Part shown: in pieces, positions 1 through 9,917 of the stretch | Layout: every line of letters begins with the position of its first letter | Numbering within the stretch: the first letter of the stretch is position 1 | Assembly (NCBI GenBank): GCA_010015745.1 | Contig: ML978154.1 | Coordinates: 272,668-336,667, forward strand | Origin: Setomelanomma holmii | Lineage: Eukaryota; Ascomycota; Dothideomycetes; Pleosporales; Phaeosphaeriaceae | Direction of reading: 5' to 3' | Length of the DNA: 64,000 nucleotides | Translations under genes and position numbers: made by a program | Notes under the pieces: model-generated | What the model was told of the DNA's origin: nothing | The model's database searches: none | Seen by the model: the letters and a program-made list of their open reading frames with translations, nothing else

Positions 1-635
1 CATACGACCATTGGACATTGAAATCAAGTTCTCTTGTCCTGTCCGTTGAATCTCGGAATTGCGCCTGTTTTACGAACACAGCAAACGGGTTCTGTGCAAT
101 TTCCACCACCCGCCTGCCCACCAAGACTCTAAGCTCCCCACAAAGCGATGAAAATGAATGGGTAGCGTCCATTACACAAGACATGGATATATTACCATGC
201 AGCGGATTTCATGCCAAGTACCGAATGATATCGGTTTCAAACCTCGAGCAGAGGTAGTCCTCCGCTCCAAAGCAAATCTGGTTGATAAGACCGATGATTA
301 TGTGGACACTTAAGCGACCTCAAGCTGGCTCTGCAATTGATTGAATCCACAGCCCCGCTCGAGGCTTGAGCATGAGATCTAACGGTCTCCGTCAAACAAA
401 GGTTGGCGGCCAATTGCTTCCTGCGGGCAGGAGGGGTTGACCCATATTGAAGAGCGTTGGGGTACCCTTATCTATTAGGCCACTCTGGGAGCTGCTCACA
501 TTAAAGGCGGGATAACTTGTTTCTGTTGACTGGCAAATCGTACTTTTACCAGTACTTTCTACGCTGAACCTGCATTCAGAACGTTCCTTCTGCTTCTTCA
601 AATCAAACACGATGGCATCACCAGCAATAGTACAC
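1..635. other. no recognisable gene
   Basis: Open frames here are short, have no family resemblance and no convincing start or splice context. The antisense frame at 392-727 lies over the 5' end of the hydrolase relic that follows and is taken as its shadow. Confidence 0.5.
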
Positions 636-1520
636 TTTCCCTCCTTCATGCTCCAGATATGCGGAGAGCTGTATGCTCCAGCAAGCAGTTCTCCTGGCCG
701 TAAAGATGCCGCATCGTAGCGAGCCATCCGATGACAGGAGTGAAAGAGCAGACGTCAGCCACCTATGCACGAGCACTATCAAAACCTGGCTTCCAGGTCC
801 TCACCTTTGATGCTGACTACCGAGGAGAAAGCACCGGTGAACCTCGCGGCACGTCGAGGACAACAAGATTGCCCTTACCTACTTGACCACGCTCAAAGGG
901 AAGATTGACCCTACCCGCATCGGGCGTTCTGGGTATCTGTGCCTCGGGTGGCTACACTTCATATGCTGTACAGTCCGACAGTCGCATTCATGCTCTTGCC
1001 ACCGCGAGTGCTGCCTACGTTGGGCGTATGACACGCTGTGGTGGTCTGCCCGAGAAGCAGAACAAGGCTGAAATCCCAAAGCTATAGCCGGGGCGCTGAA
1101 GTTAGCAGGGGAATGACGGACCAATGAAGCAGTCAAGCACCAGGAGGCGCTGCCCATGTTCCGACGGATAAGTCGAAGATTCCTGAGAGGGCAGATTCTT
1201 TCTTCAGAGATGCGGCAGCGTACTACGGAACCGCGCGAGGGCGGCACGAACGTTCAGACCAGAAGGTCCCGCCAATGAGTTACGGTCTTATGGTCAGCCA
1301 CGACTCGTTCAGGTTTCAGCATCTCATTGTCCCCAAGCCATTACTCATGATTGCTGGTAGCAATGCCCAGACTCTGCACTACAGCAAGACCGCTGTTGCT
1401 CTCGCAAGCGAACCCAAAGAGTTCTTCACCATACAAAGAAAGAACCATTCTGAGCTTTACGATGACGTGACAGAGACGGCGCCAAAACTTATTAAATTCT
1501 TTGGCCATTGTTTGCAGTAG
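636..1520 (+). pseudogene. alpha/beta-hydrolase relic (dienelactone-hydrolase/YcjY-like)
   Basis: The plus strand carries the pieces of one alpha/beta-hydrolase in several frames. In order these are a GELYAPA strand near 660, a SHPMTGVKEQTS segment at 722-760, TFDADYRGEST near 810, VEDNKIALTYLTTL near 860-900, the nucleophile region GICASGG near 940, and an intact 3' end at 1275-1520 (PKPLLMIAGSNAQ, ending at a normal stop). TGVKEQT followed by a GxxASGG elbow is typical of the family. The frame breaks near 713 (one base short in GCATCG), near 853 and near 927 (one extra G), and again around 1080-1110. The damage is small indels, not C-to-T nonsense changes, so it looks like ordinary decay. 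No function is expected. Confidence 0.8.
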
Positions 1521-2536
1521 GTTCAACATCCTGTAGGCCGTTGTTACCAGAAAGTACGCAGTAACAAAAGTGGTCAACTGTCAGAGGATGCATATTTTTG
1601 GAAATTGCCGAGGAGATCGCACGATGCAGTAACGGAGGATTTATCTGGACCGGAACTGATAGCTCGTTGCAGTAAATTGTGGGATCGATTGCTGCGAAGG
1701 CCAAATGTCGCATAGATCGAGCGTACCTAGGTATATACGCGAGTCGGCTGCACGCACCCTGTTTTCCAAGCCGCTTTTCGTGGTCGGAGTACCCCCTGAA
1801 GTTCTAGGAAATCACCCCAGAACCAGGAATAGACACTGCGATTGGCGGCACTACACATATTGAGGACTTGCAGCTCATCAATGATAAGCGAGGCTGCTGC
1901 AATGACTCGCGAATTGTGGGGTCGAAGGGCGGCGATTGGACGGTTGCGCGCTGAGTAACCACCGTCCAAAGTAAGTCAGCAACGGCTACTGTACTTCCTT
2001 TCTATTTCTAGTCTCGTGCAGCTCACTTGTGATCAAGCGATACCAAGTTCAACGATCGGACTTTTCGTCGAGCCAATGGCCATTTCTGCAGCAGCGTAGG
2101 GCTGCATCCGACCTGGCCCTCAACATCTCGCCACCAGCAACAGTGCCAACGTGGATGGGGTCGACGTTAGGGCATGTCGCGTATAACTCGCAGCCAATAG
2201 CTGTCGCCCAAGAAAGGACTGAAGCCAGCCACCATGATGTTCCGAATGGCTTTTGTGGAAAATTCCGCGACGTCAATCGCGGGAGGCTGCCGCCATGGCG
2301 GATTTCAGGCCCTCAGTCTGATAACGAGCATTCTGATGTGAGGACATGACCCACGAGAGGGCCCATGTCCGAAACTCTAGACGAATATCGAAGGCCGTGG
2401 ACAGAAAGCCTAGGAGCGCTTCCCATCCGAATGATATAGTTAGGATCTGCGCTGCACGATAGCTTCCATCAACCCCATCAGCATCACTAAACACACAAAC
2501 TCTAGTACTGTCAAGTCAGCTCGACCTACTGCAACA
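1521..2536. other. intergenic, no recognisable gene
   Basis: About 1 kb with only short frames on both strands. None shows a domain, signal peptide or plausible exon chain. It probably contains the promoter of the membrane-protein gene starting at 2537. Confidence 0.5.
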
Positions 2537-3661
2537 ATGGCGATAGTCCAGGTTCGCGTTCAGAATGGCTTGACACCTAATTTGCTTTTGTCAGTCTCCA
2601 TCGCGATTTCGTCTAATTGCATACACCAACTTGACTAACATGAATTGTAGCGTCTTGGTCGGGGGCGCTGCCATTGCCATATGGGCTACTTTCTCCCTCA
2701 CTATACGCATATTCACTACTTTGAAGCGTCGCTACGGCCTATACTTCTGGGCCCTGCTTGTTGCCTCCTGGGGAATATCTGTCCGCTCCATTGGCATACT
2801 CACGATATACCTTACTCCGAACTGCCCATGGGCCATCCGGCGAATGCTGGTGGAGACAGGATGGGTGGCCATGACGTCCGGCTTCTCTGTCGTCCTTGTA
2901 AGAAGCTTTCCATGATGATATCGAAGATGCTGACTCCTTAAAAGTACAGTCGACTCAGCATAGTCCTTCATAACCACAAAACACGCCGAGCCGTACTTGC
3001 TATGATTATCACTAATGCCGTCATTTGGCACCCGATCATAATCACGACCAATGCCGGTATCAGACATCTGCGGAACACTGGGCAGATAGACCGTAAGTAA
3101 CCATGACACAGTTTGGTCGCACACTAACCGCGTCAAGGCCTGCCAGCGTGGCAACGCGTCCATGATCCAGTCGAGAAGACTCAAATTGTCATTTTCATGG
3201 TACAGGAGATGGTCATCTCTTTCTTTTACGTGCGCGCCGCATACAGGTACCTTCACAGCGGGTTCGCAAAGAAAGACAAGGCACAAAACGCGATGCGCCT
3301 CCTCACGGTCGTCCAGATCGTTGTCATCGCGGTTGATCTCGTCCTCATTGTGATCGATCTTTCAGGCTGGACGAAGCTGAAGACCTTTATACATAGCGTT
3401 GTGTATACCGTGAAGATGGAGCTGGAGTTCATCACACTCAACCAGCTTGTTGGGCTTAGTAAGTTGGGCATGCCGAGTGCTACAACTTGTACTACAAATG
3501 TAAAAAGCACAAGGGCGACGGGTGCGTGCGAAACGAAGAGGAGATCCGGAGTCATTGTTTTCCAGCAAACCGCAGTTGAAGACCTTGAGTCTTGTCCATC
3601 GAATACTTCTCATGGCACGGTTGAGTTCATCACCAAGCCCTCGAATTTGGACTCGAAGTGA
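2537..3661 (+). CDS. multi-pass integral membrane protein (DUF7703-like)
   Basis: Four exons, 2537-2589, 2651-2897, 2945-3092 and 3138-3661, join in frame to 323 residues. The introns are 45-61 bp with GTCAGT, GTAAGA and GTAAGT donors and a TTGACTAAC branch in the first. The product starts with a TM helix (VLVGGAAIAIWATFSL) and then has a YGLYFWALL helix, a GWVAMTSGFSVVLYSRL segment, a helix around VLAMIITNAVIW, a FMVQEMVISFFY helix and two more (VVQIVVIAVDLVLIVIDL and the VVYTVKMELEFITLNQLV end). GLYFW, VLYSRL and a C-terminal KxELEFxxLNQLV are hallmarks I associate with the fungal DUF7703 membrane family. The role is unknown. The tail after about residue 260 is hydrophilic and weakly conserved. 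The start was chosen because it is the only nearby ATG giving a hydrophobic in-frame join. Confidence 0.78.
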
Positions 3662-4462
3662 GAATGGGTCCATGAGATATAGCTTGCCTTGAGGTTCGTG
3701 GTCAAATGGAACAATCAAATATCATTGTCCAGGTTCGTGGCTAACGCCCTGACGAGCCAGCAATGTAAACCATTAACGCAGCAGATCTTCATTTCGAGAG
3801 CCATTACACGTAGCAATTGTATCAATGAAGTAGGGAACTTTTGCAAGTGCGGACTAGAATTCTTGAAGGAGAGGTGCCGGCAAGGCCCTGGAGACTCGTC
3901 GCTTCTTTGACGCATTTGGTGAGAATGTTGTGTTCCCAGAATAGCATACTCTTGGCCAGCACCCTAGATAGTCTTGGCTTGGAGCTTCGCAGGATTCGTT
4001 AGCGTAGGGCTGACCAGAGGAGAATGGCTGGGTCAAGCTTTTCCGCCGATGTGGAGACTGTGTTCGTGTTCGCGAAAATGTGGTCAAGTGGATCGGAAAG
4101 TGGAGCAGACACGATAGCCACGCCGGTAGCGTTACCAAATACACTGCGCCGTGGTATGGAATGCCAGCGTCTTCAATGTGGCGCAATGAGGCGCCCATAA
4201 GATATGACTTTATGCGACGCATGTCGTTTGTTGGAATCGTTCTTCATTCTTGGGTACAACGGGTCTTATGAGAGAAGACGGCAGCGGCAAGATCGATGGC
4301 GACGCGAGGTGTGACATGCTGAAGCTGCAGGCTGCTGCCTCGAGTCAAACATCATCTTACGTTGTCAGAGATGAAAGCGTGAGTGAATCTAAGCGGACTG
4401 GAGGTTTGATGCATCGCTGCTGGCCGAAAAATTGGTCGACAGGAATTGCGCTAATTCTACAT
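3662..4462. other. intergenic, no recognisable gene
   Basis: Only short open frames with biased composition and no motifs. The region ends at the TA dinucleotide flanking the first pogo-like element. Confidence 0.5.
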
Positions 4463-5440
4463 TACCGGTACAGTGCCGATCGCCGAAGCGACCCGCTCGG
4501 TGAAGCGACCCCACCCCAACATCATAACACGATAATTAGATCAACTTCAACGCATAATATCTCCACCACCACAACAGCTATAGACAAGGTGATTGCAGCT
4601 ATAAAATCGAAGAAACTAGGAGATCGTTTATCGTACTGGGAGTGTGCTAAAAGATTTAACGTTCCACAAACTACGTTGATGCAAAGATGCAAGGGCACTC
4701 AGAAGTCTATAGCAGCTAGAAAGATCGAGAAACAAAAGCTCAACCTACACCAGGATTCTCAGCTTGTAGAGTACACTAATGATCTTACTTAGAAAGGCCT
4801 TCTACCTACTAGAGAGACAACGCGAAAATATGGAGAGGAGATAGCTCACGAGCACGTCGGAGATGGCTAGGTGACGCGCTTTATCAGCCGAAACGACGAT
4901 CATCTTATCTCACGCTGGACTAAGGGTATAGACGCTGTACGCCACCACGCTGACTCTAAGGCAAAGTACGATCTCTATTTTAATTTTCTCTATAAGAAGA
5001 TCAAAGAGTATAACGTATAGCCTTCTCACACGTATAATATAGATGAGAAGGGCTTCGCTATTAGAGTAATAGGAAAGCAGAAGAGGATCTTTAGTAAGAG
5101 GATATAGGAATTAGAAGAGGTAACTCAACTACTTTAAGATGGCTCACGTGAGTAGATAACTGTTCTAGCTAGAGTCTGCGCTGATGGGAGTACTCTTCCT
5201 CCTGGTCTTATCTACGCCTCTAAGAACTGCCCTATCCGCTCTACTTGGGTGGAGGATATTAAGGCAGGAAAGCATGAGGTTCTTGTCACTTCAACACCTC
5301 TAGATAGACTAATAACGACATAGGATTAGCCTAGCTTGAGCAGATTTTCGACCGCTACACGAAGAGAAAGGCAGGGCTAGGAAGGAAGTAGAGACTCCTT
5401 ATTGTAGATAGCCACGGCTCTCATGTTACTATTGAGTTTC
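4463..5440 (+). mobile_element. pogo-like Tc1/mariner element, copy 1, 3'-truncated and RIP-like mutated
   Basis: It starts with TA followed by a 53-bp inverted-repeat end (4465-4517) closely matching the ends of the full copy at 6743-8902. The transposase reading (HTH segment near 4575-4800, first catalytic Asp region NIDEKGF near 5037, second region VDSHGSH near 5404) follows copy 3 almost residue for residue. It carries in-frame stops at 4868-4870, 5105-5107 and 5153-5155 where copy 3 has Trp (TGG), a TAA at 5135-5137 where copy 3 has CAA, and other stops. Several Met codons read ATA. C-to-T and G-to-A changes of this kind fit RIP. The expected start codon is absent, and similarity ends about 5437, so the 3' third and right inverted repeat are missing. 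Confidence 0.85.
4465..4517 (+). repeat. left terminal inverted repeat of pogo-like copy 1
   Basis: Begins CCGGTACAGTGCCGATCGCC, ends in a CCCCACCCC tract, and is preceded by TA at 4463-4464. It differs from the copy 3 end at about seven positions including one inserted C. Confidence 0.85.
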
Positions 5441-5749
5441 GAGCTGTCACAAGAGGCAATAAGCAGTGATCTCAAAGCTTATAAAGAAGCTTGATTTGTA
5501 TGCTACGTACGATACTCAGGTGTAATTACAAGACGTTGCGTGAAGAAAGAAAGAAAGAAAGCAGAGAGTCCTGCCTTTGGTATACATATAGCAGCGGAAG
5601 GCTTGTGCGATGTCATGCAGCTGTCAGGCAGTGACGTACTGTCATGGACGGTGCATTGTGCTGCTGGAGCAGGAGCTCGCAGGCAGGAAGCAGGTGCGTA
5701 CATGAAAGAGGCAAGTGTCAAGGGAACCACAGTGGTTATCGTGACAGAG
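5441..5749. other. unassigned sequence between two truncated pogo-like copies
   Basis: Separates the broken 3' ends of copy 1 (plus) and copy 2 (minus). I see no transposase similarity here. It contains a short GAAA/AAAG microsatellite near 5541-5560. Neither copy has a visible right inverted repeat in this stretch. Confidence 0.5.
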
Positions 5750-6746
5750 GAGGAAGGATGCAAAGGAGAATCTTGTTCTCAAAACAGTAGTCGATAAAGT
5801 CTCGAGAGACATGAGATCCGTGGCCATCTACGATGAGGAATCGCCACTGCCCACGCGCTTTCTTCTTTGTTTCTTGATCGAAGACCTGCTCAAGCCAGGC
5901 TAATCCTATGTCATTATTCGTCCATCCAGAGGGAGATGAGGAGACAAAGACCTCGTGCTTCCTGGCTCGAATTCTGTCTACCCAGCTTGACTGTAGATCA
6001 CATGATGCGGACTGGTAGATGAGACCTAGCGAGAGAGCCGTGCCATCTGCGCAGATTGCTGCCAGAACAGTTATCCACTCTCGGTTGCTATCTTGAAGAG
6101 CTGCTCTTACTTCTTTAGTGTCCCATTTCCTCTTACTAAAGATCCTCTTGTCCCTTCCAATCACCCCAATTATGAAGCCCTTTTCATCCATATTGTACGT
6201 TAGGAGCGGCAGTACGTCATACTCCTTGATCTTTTGGTGGAGGAGATCAAAGTAGAGGTCGTAGTTTGACTCAGAATCAGCCTTGTGGTGAGTGGCGTCC
6301 ATACGGGCTGTCCATTTTGAGATGAGATGGTCTCCGTTTCTTTTGACAAAGTGTGTAACCCAGCTATCTCCAACGTGCTCTTTAGCTACGTCAGAAGCAA
6401 ATCTTTGTACCAAATCCCTTGTAGGTGGTAGCCCTCAGGCAGTAAGACTGTCTATATACTTGCAGAGCTCCAGCTCTTGTTCTGGGCTAAGTTTCTGATG
6501 ATCAAGTGATCTGGTTGCCATCGAGTGCTGAACGCCCTGGTGTCTTTGGGACAACGTAATTCTGTTCACGTTATACATGGAAGCGCATTCCCGGTAGGAC
6601 AATCGTTCTCCTGGTTCTTGAGATTCCAACGCTGCAATTGCCTCGTCCATTGAGTCTATATTGGTGGAATTATTACGCGTTGAAGTTGGTGTTATGTTCG
6701 TGTTATGATGTTGGGTGGCTCGGATCACCGATACGTACGTTACCGG
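5750..6746 (-). mobile_element. pogo-like element, copy 2, 3'-truncated
   Basis: Reading on the minus strand, a 36-bp end (6746 to 6711, starting CCGGTAACG) precedes a transposase frame starting at the ATG at 6650. An HTH segment runs to 6438, where a TGA at 6435-6437 stands where a sense codon, probably CGA (Arg), would be expected. The frame then continues to about 5750 with HVGDSWVTHFV, YNMDEKGF (first catalytic Asp), ITVLAAICADG, GWTNNDIGLAWLEQVF and VDGHGSH (second Asp). Similarity stops after CILPPLS, so the third Asp region and the 3' end are lost. It belongs to the same family as copies 1 and 3 but is clearly diverged in sequence from both, and it is far less mutated than copy 1. Confidence 0.85.
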
Positions 6747-6794
6747 TACCGTGTCGATCGCCGATACAACCCGCTCGGTGATCCGACCCACCCC
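6743..6794 (+). repeat. left terminal inverted repeat, copy 3
   Basis: 52 bp, beginning CCGGTACCGTGTCGATCGCC and ending ACCCACCCC, preceded by TA. It pairs with 8851-8902. Confidence 0.95.
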
Positions 6795-6847
6795 AAAATC
6801 AAAACACAAAAATAACACCACCTTCAACATGCGATAACTCCACCAAT

Positions 6848-8742
6848 ATGGCAGCTATTGACGAAGCAATTGAAGCGTACAAATCGCAGAAACCAGGAGA
6901 ACAATTAACGTACCGAGCATGTGCTAGAAAATTCAACGTTTCAAGAACTACGTTAATGCAAAGATGTAAGGGTGTTCAGCAGTCGATTGAGCAGCAGGAA
7001 ATCAACAAGCAGAAACTCCACCCACAACAGGAGTCCTTACTCGTAGAGTACATCAATGGACTTGTAAAGAGAGGCTTAGCACCTACTCGAGAGATGACGC
7101 GTCATTTTGGAGAGGATATCGCCCACGAGTACCTTGGAGATGGCTGGGTGACACGCTTCATCAGCCAAAACAACGACCATCTTATCTCACGCTGGACTGA
7201 GGACATGGACGCTGTACGCCACCATGCTGACTCTGAGGCAAAGTACGATCAATACTTTAATCTTCTCTATAAGAAGATTAAGGAGTATGACGTAGAGCCT
7301 GCCCATACGTACAATATGGATGAGAAGGGCTTTATGATTGGTGTCATCGAAAAGCAGAAGAGGATCTTCAGCAAGAGGATGTGGGAGTCAGGAGAAGTAA
7401 CTCATGTCCTTCAAGATGGCTCACGAGAGTGGGTAACTGTCCTGGCTGGAGTCTGCGTTGATGGGAGTACTCTTCCTCCAGGGCTCATTTACGCCTCTCA
7501 AAACTGCTCCATACGCTCTACTTGGGTGGAGGATATTAAGGCCGGAAAGCACAAGGTTTTCGTCACTTCATCACCCACTGGATGGACCAATAACGACGTC
7601 GGTATAGGCTGGCTAGAGCAGGTATTCGACCGCCACACAAAGAGAAAGGTAGGGCTTGGCAGGAAGTGGAGGCTTCTCGTCGTAGATGGCCACGCTCTCA
7701 TGTGAACAGCGCTTTTATAGAGCTCTGCCTTCATAAGAGGATACTTGTAGCCGTCTTTCCACCTCATAGCACCCATACTCTTCAGCCACTTGATGTAGTT
7801 TGCTTTGCTCCTCTGGCGGCTTCCTACAGCCAGGAGCTCACTACGCATCTCATGAAGACTCAAGGCCTTGTTCCTATGACAAAGGGCGACTTCTTCCTGT
7901 TATTTTGGGCTGCCTGGACCAGCTCTATGTCTGAGGAGCTGGTTTTAAAGTCCTTTGAAGCTACTGGGATCTTCCCTATGGACTGGGAGACTGTACTCAA
8001 AAGGTTCCGCCTGAAGACACCAGAACAAGTAGAGCAAGAGCCTCAAGGCTCTCCTCTTACTAACGCTACTTGGAGAGAACTTCGGGGCGTTATTGAGAAG
8101 GCTATGAGAGATGGGGAGGAGGAAAGAGCCCACAAGATCATCCAGCAGTTCCACCATGTTCAGGTAGAAAATGAGCTTCTTAAAGGCGAGAACGAGAGGC
8201 TACAAGAAGCGCTTAAGCTCAAAAAGAAGCATAAGAAGAAGGGTAAGGTCCTTGACCTGCAGCAGCGTGAGGAGTATCATGGTGGTGCTGTCCTCTGGTC
8301 TCCAAGAAAGCTTAGGGAAGCTCAGTGGCGTAGAAGAGTAACACAACAAGAAGAGGAGCAAGAAAAACTCCAAAAAGCAGAGATGAGAGAGCTTAAAGCT
8401 CAAGCTGCCTTATTCAAGAAGAAGCAGGCAGAACAGAAGCGTGTAGAGCGAGAGGCAGCCAAAATGGTGCTGGAGAAGGAGAAGGAAAAGGCAGCAGCAG
8501 AGAGAGCTGAAACCAAGCGCAAGAAACAGGAGGAGAGAGAGGCTGCAGCCGCTCAAAAAGCTCTACAATCATCCCAAAGAGGCAAGAGAGCAGCCTCACA
8601 AAAGCCTACGCATGCGCAAAAGCGTGCGCGTGTTGCACAGCCTGCAAAAGGTGGTGGTGGTGGTGACCCTACACTACCACCACCCCCAACTAAAACCACC
8701 ACTTCAGGCCGCCCCATCAAGCTTCCAAAGAAATTTGAGTAG
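6848..8742 (+). pseudogene. pogo-like DDE transposase with a single 1-bp deletion
   Basis: The first frame (6848 to about 7690) and second frame (about 7690-8742) form one transposase of about 631 residues apart from one missing base near 7693. The local sequence reads GGCCACGCTCTCATG, where copy 1 has AGCCACGGCTCTCATG and copy 2 encodes VDGHGSH. An N-terminal pogo/CENP-B-like HTH (residues about 5-75) is followed by the DDE domain: YNMDEKGF near residue 157, VDGH at the break, and QPLDVVCFAPL near 315 for the third Asp. The C-terminal third is a highly charged Lys/Glu/Arg coiled coil (about 420-590) ending in a Gly/Pro-rich basic tail. No stop codons occur other than those caused by the shift. 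A sequencing error cannot be excluded. Confidence 0.9.
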
Positions 8743-8850
8743 GCCAAATTAATCGCAAGCATCACTTTATTGATCCGCTACGAAATCTCGTGATAATAGC
8801 TATTATATGTGATTGTACAGCCTCATCTTTGTGGGTGGGCAAATAGTGAT

Positions 8851-8902
8851 GGGGTGGGTTGGATCACCGAGCGGGTCGTATCGGCGATTGACACGGTACC
8901 GG
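8851..8902 (-). repeat. right terminal inverted repeat, copy 3
   Basis: Reverse complement of 6743-6794 with three transitions; followed by TA at 8903-8904. Confidence 0.95.
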
Positions 8903-8904
8903 TA

Positions 8905-9917
8905 GGAGATGGACCCACAATTCTGGCGATGCGAAAGTCGCGTGTCCGTATCCTCCACTTCCGCACCTCATCCAACCCTGCGCCAATCGATCAGCCTCAG
9001 GTATTTTCTAGTACCTAGTGACAGAACCTCTGGTCTAAGGGACTATAGTCTTTGTCATGGGCCTTTGTCAGATCCCCGTGCTTTTGGCGATGCCTCCGAC
9101 AGTACCGCATAGACTGCCCCTGCCATTGCCCCAGCTTGCTGCATTTTTGCAGGCGCAAGGTGGTATGGTGCCATCAACAACATATCCATTCTGGCCGATG
9201 TCTAATGTCGGTGATGAATTGCAGAGTACAGCATAGGGCTGTACATGCCGCTTACCCGCACTTCAAGACTTACCATGCCATCTTCCTCCCGCTGGTCTCA
9301 GAGCGTCCGGATTTTTCGACTATAACAAAGACGCTAGACCCGATCTGCAGTCAAGATATCCTTGTTTGACATGAACGTACGCCCGAGCTTTGATTTGCAC
9401 GCTGTCTCCACACGCCGTCTCCTCACCCGCCTTGCTTGGCAATACATCTGGCGGAGACTTTCTTACAACATCAAACGCCATCGAGTCCCGCAGCCCGGCT
9501 TGGTATCTCGGACCATAGTATGGATATGACAAGCACAGCTCCCTCGTGCTCACTGGTGCTCGCCTCTTAGGGCATAGCCGCCTCAGCTTTGCTTATCCTC
9601 GCATGTGCAGCTCACCTATGGACATCACGATGATGGCAAGGTACCCATATCAGCTTTTTGCTAAGGCCTCACATAGCTCGTGCGATGCGAAACGAGGAGT
9701 GGCTGAGGACGGCGTGCTATCCACTTTCTGTACGATGATGTCCAGTGGATCATCATATGGGTCCAGTCCTCTATCTTCAAGTACATATATGCTCTGCCTC
9801 GCTGAGAGAATGATGCCAAGTCGTCCCTTGACTCACCTTCGGCACTTCGTCATTTCTGAGCAGTGTGACTGGTGGTCTTACACCTTCGCTTTGTAACAGT
9901 TTGTCTCTGTCTTCGTC
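8905..9917. other. intergenic, no recognisable gene
   Basis: About 1 kb upstream of the laccase start. The frames at 9320-9553 (minus) and 9546-9896 (plus) show no family resemblance. Confidence 0.5.

Larger units (their letters stand above)
6743..8902 (+). mobile_element. full-length pogo-like Tc1/mariner element (copy 3)
   Basis: A 2160-bp element with 52-bp terminal inverted repeats (6743-6794 and 8851-8902) that match at 49 of 52 positions, all three differences being transitions. It is flanked by TA at 6741-6742 and 8903-8904, the target duplication of Tc1/mariner transposons. It carries one long transposase gene, 6848-8742. No RIP-like stop codons are present, unlike copy 1, which suggests a younger insertion or an escape from RIP. 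It lies head-to-head with copy 2 and shares the CCGG at its left tip with it. Confidence 0.92.

Noticed and set aside
2732..3286. 184-codon antisense open frame over the membrane-protein gene
   Set aside because: It crosses two introns of the sense gene, has no domain and is composed of shadows of hydrophobic sense codons.
5541..5560. GAAA-type microsatellite
   Set aside because: Short simple repeat of a kind common in any fungal genome; mentioned only as a landmark.
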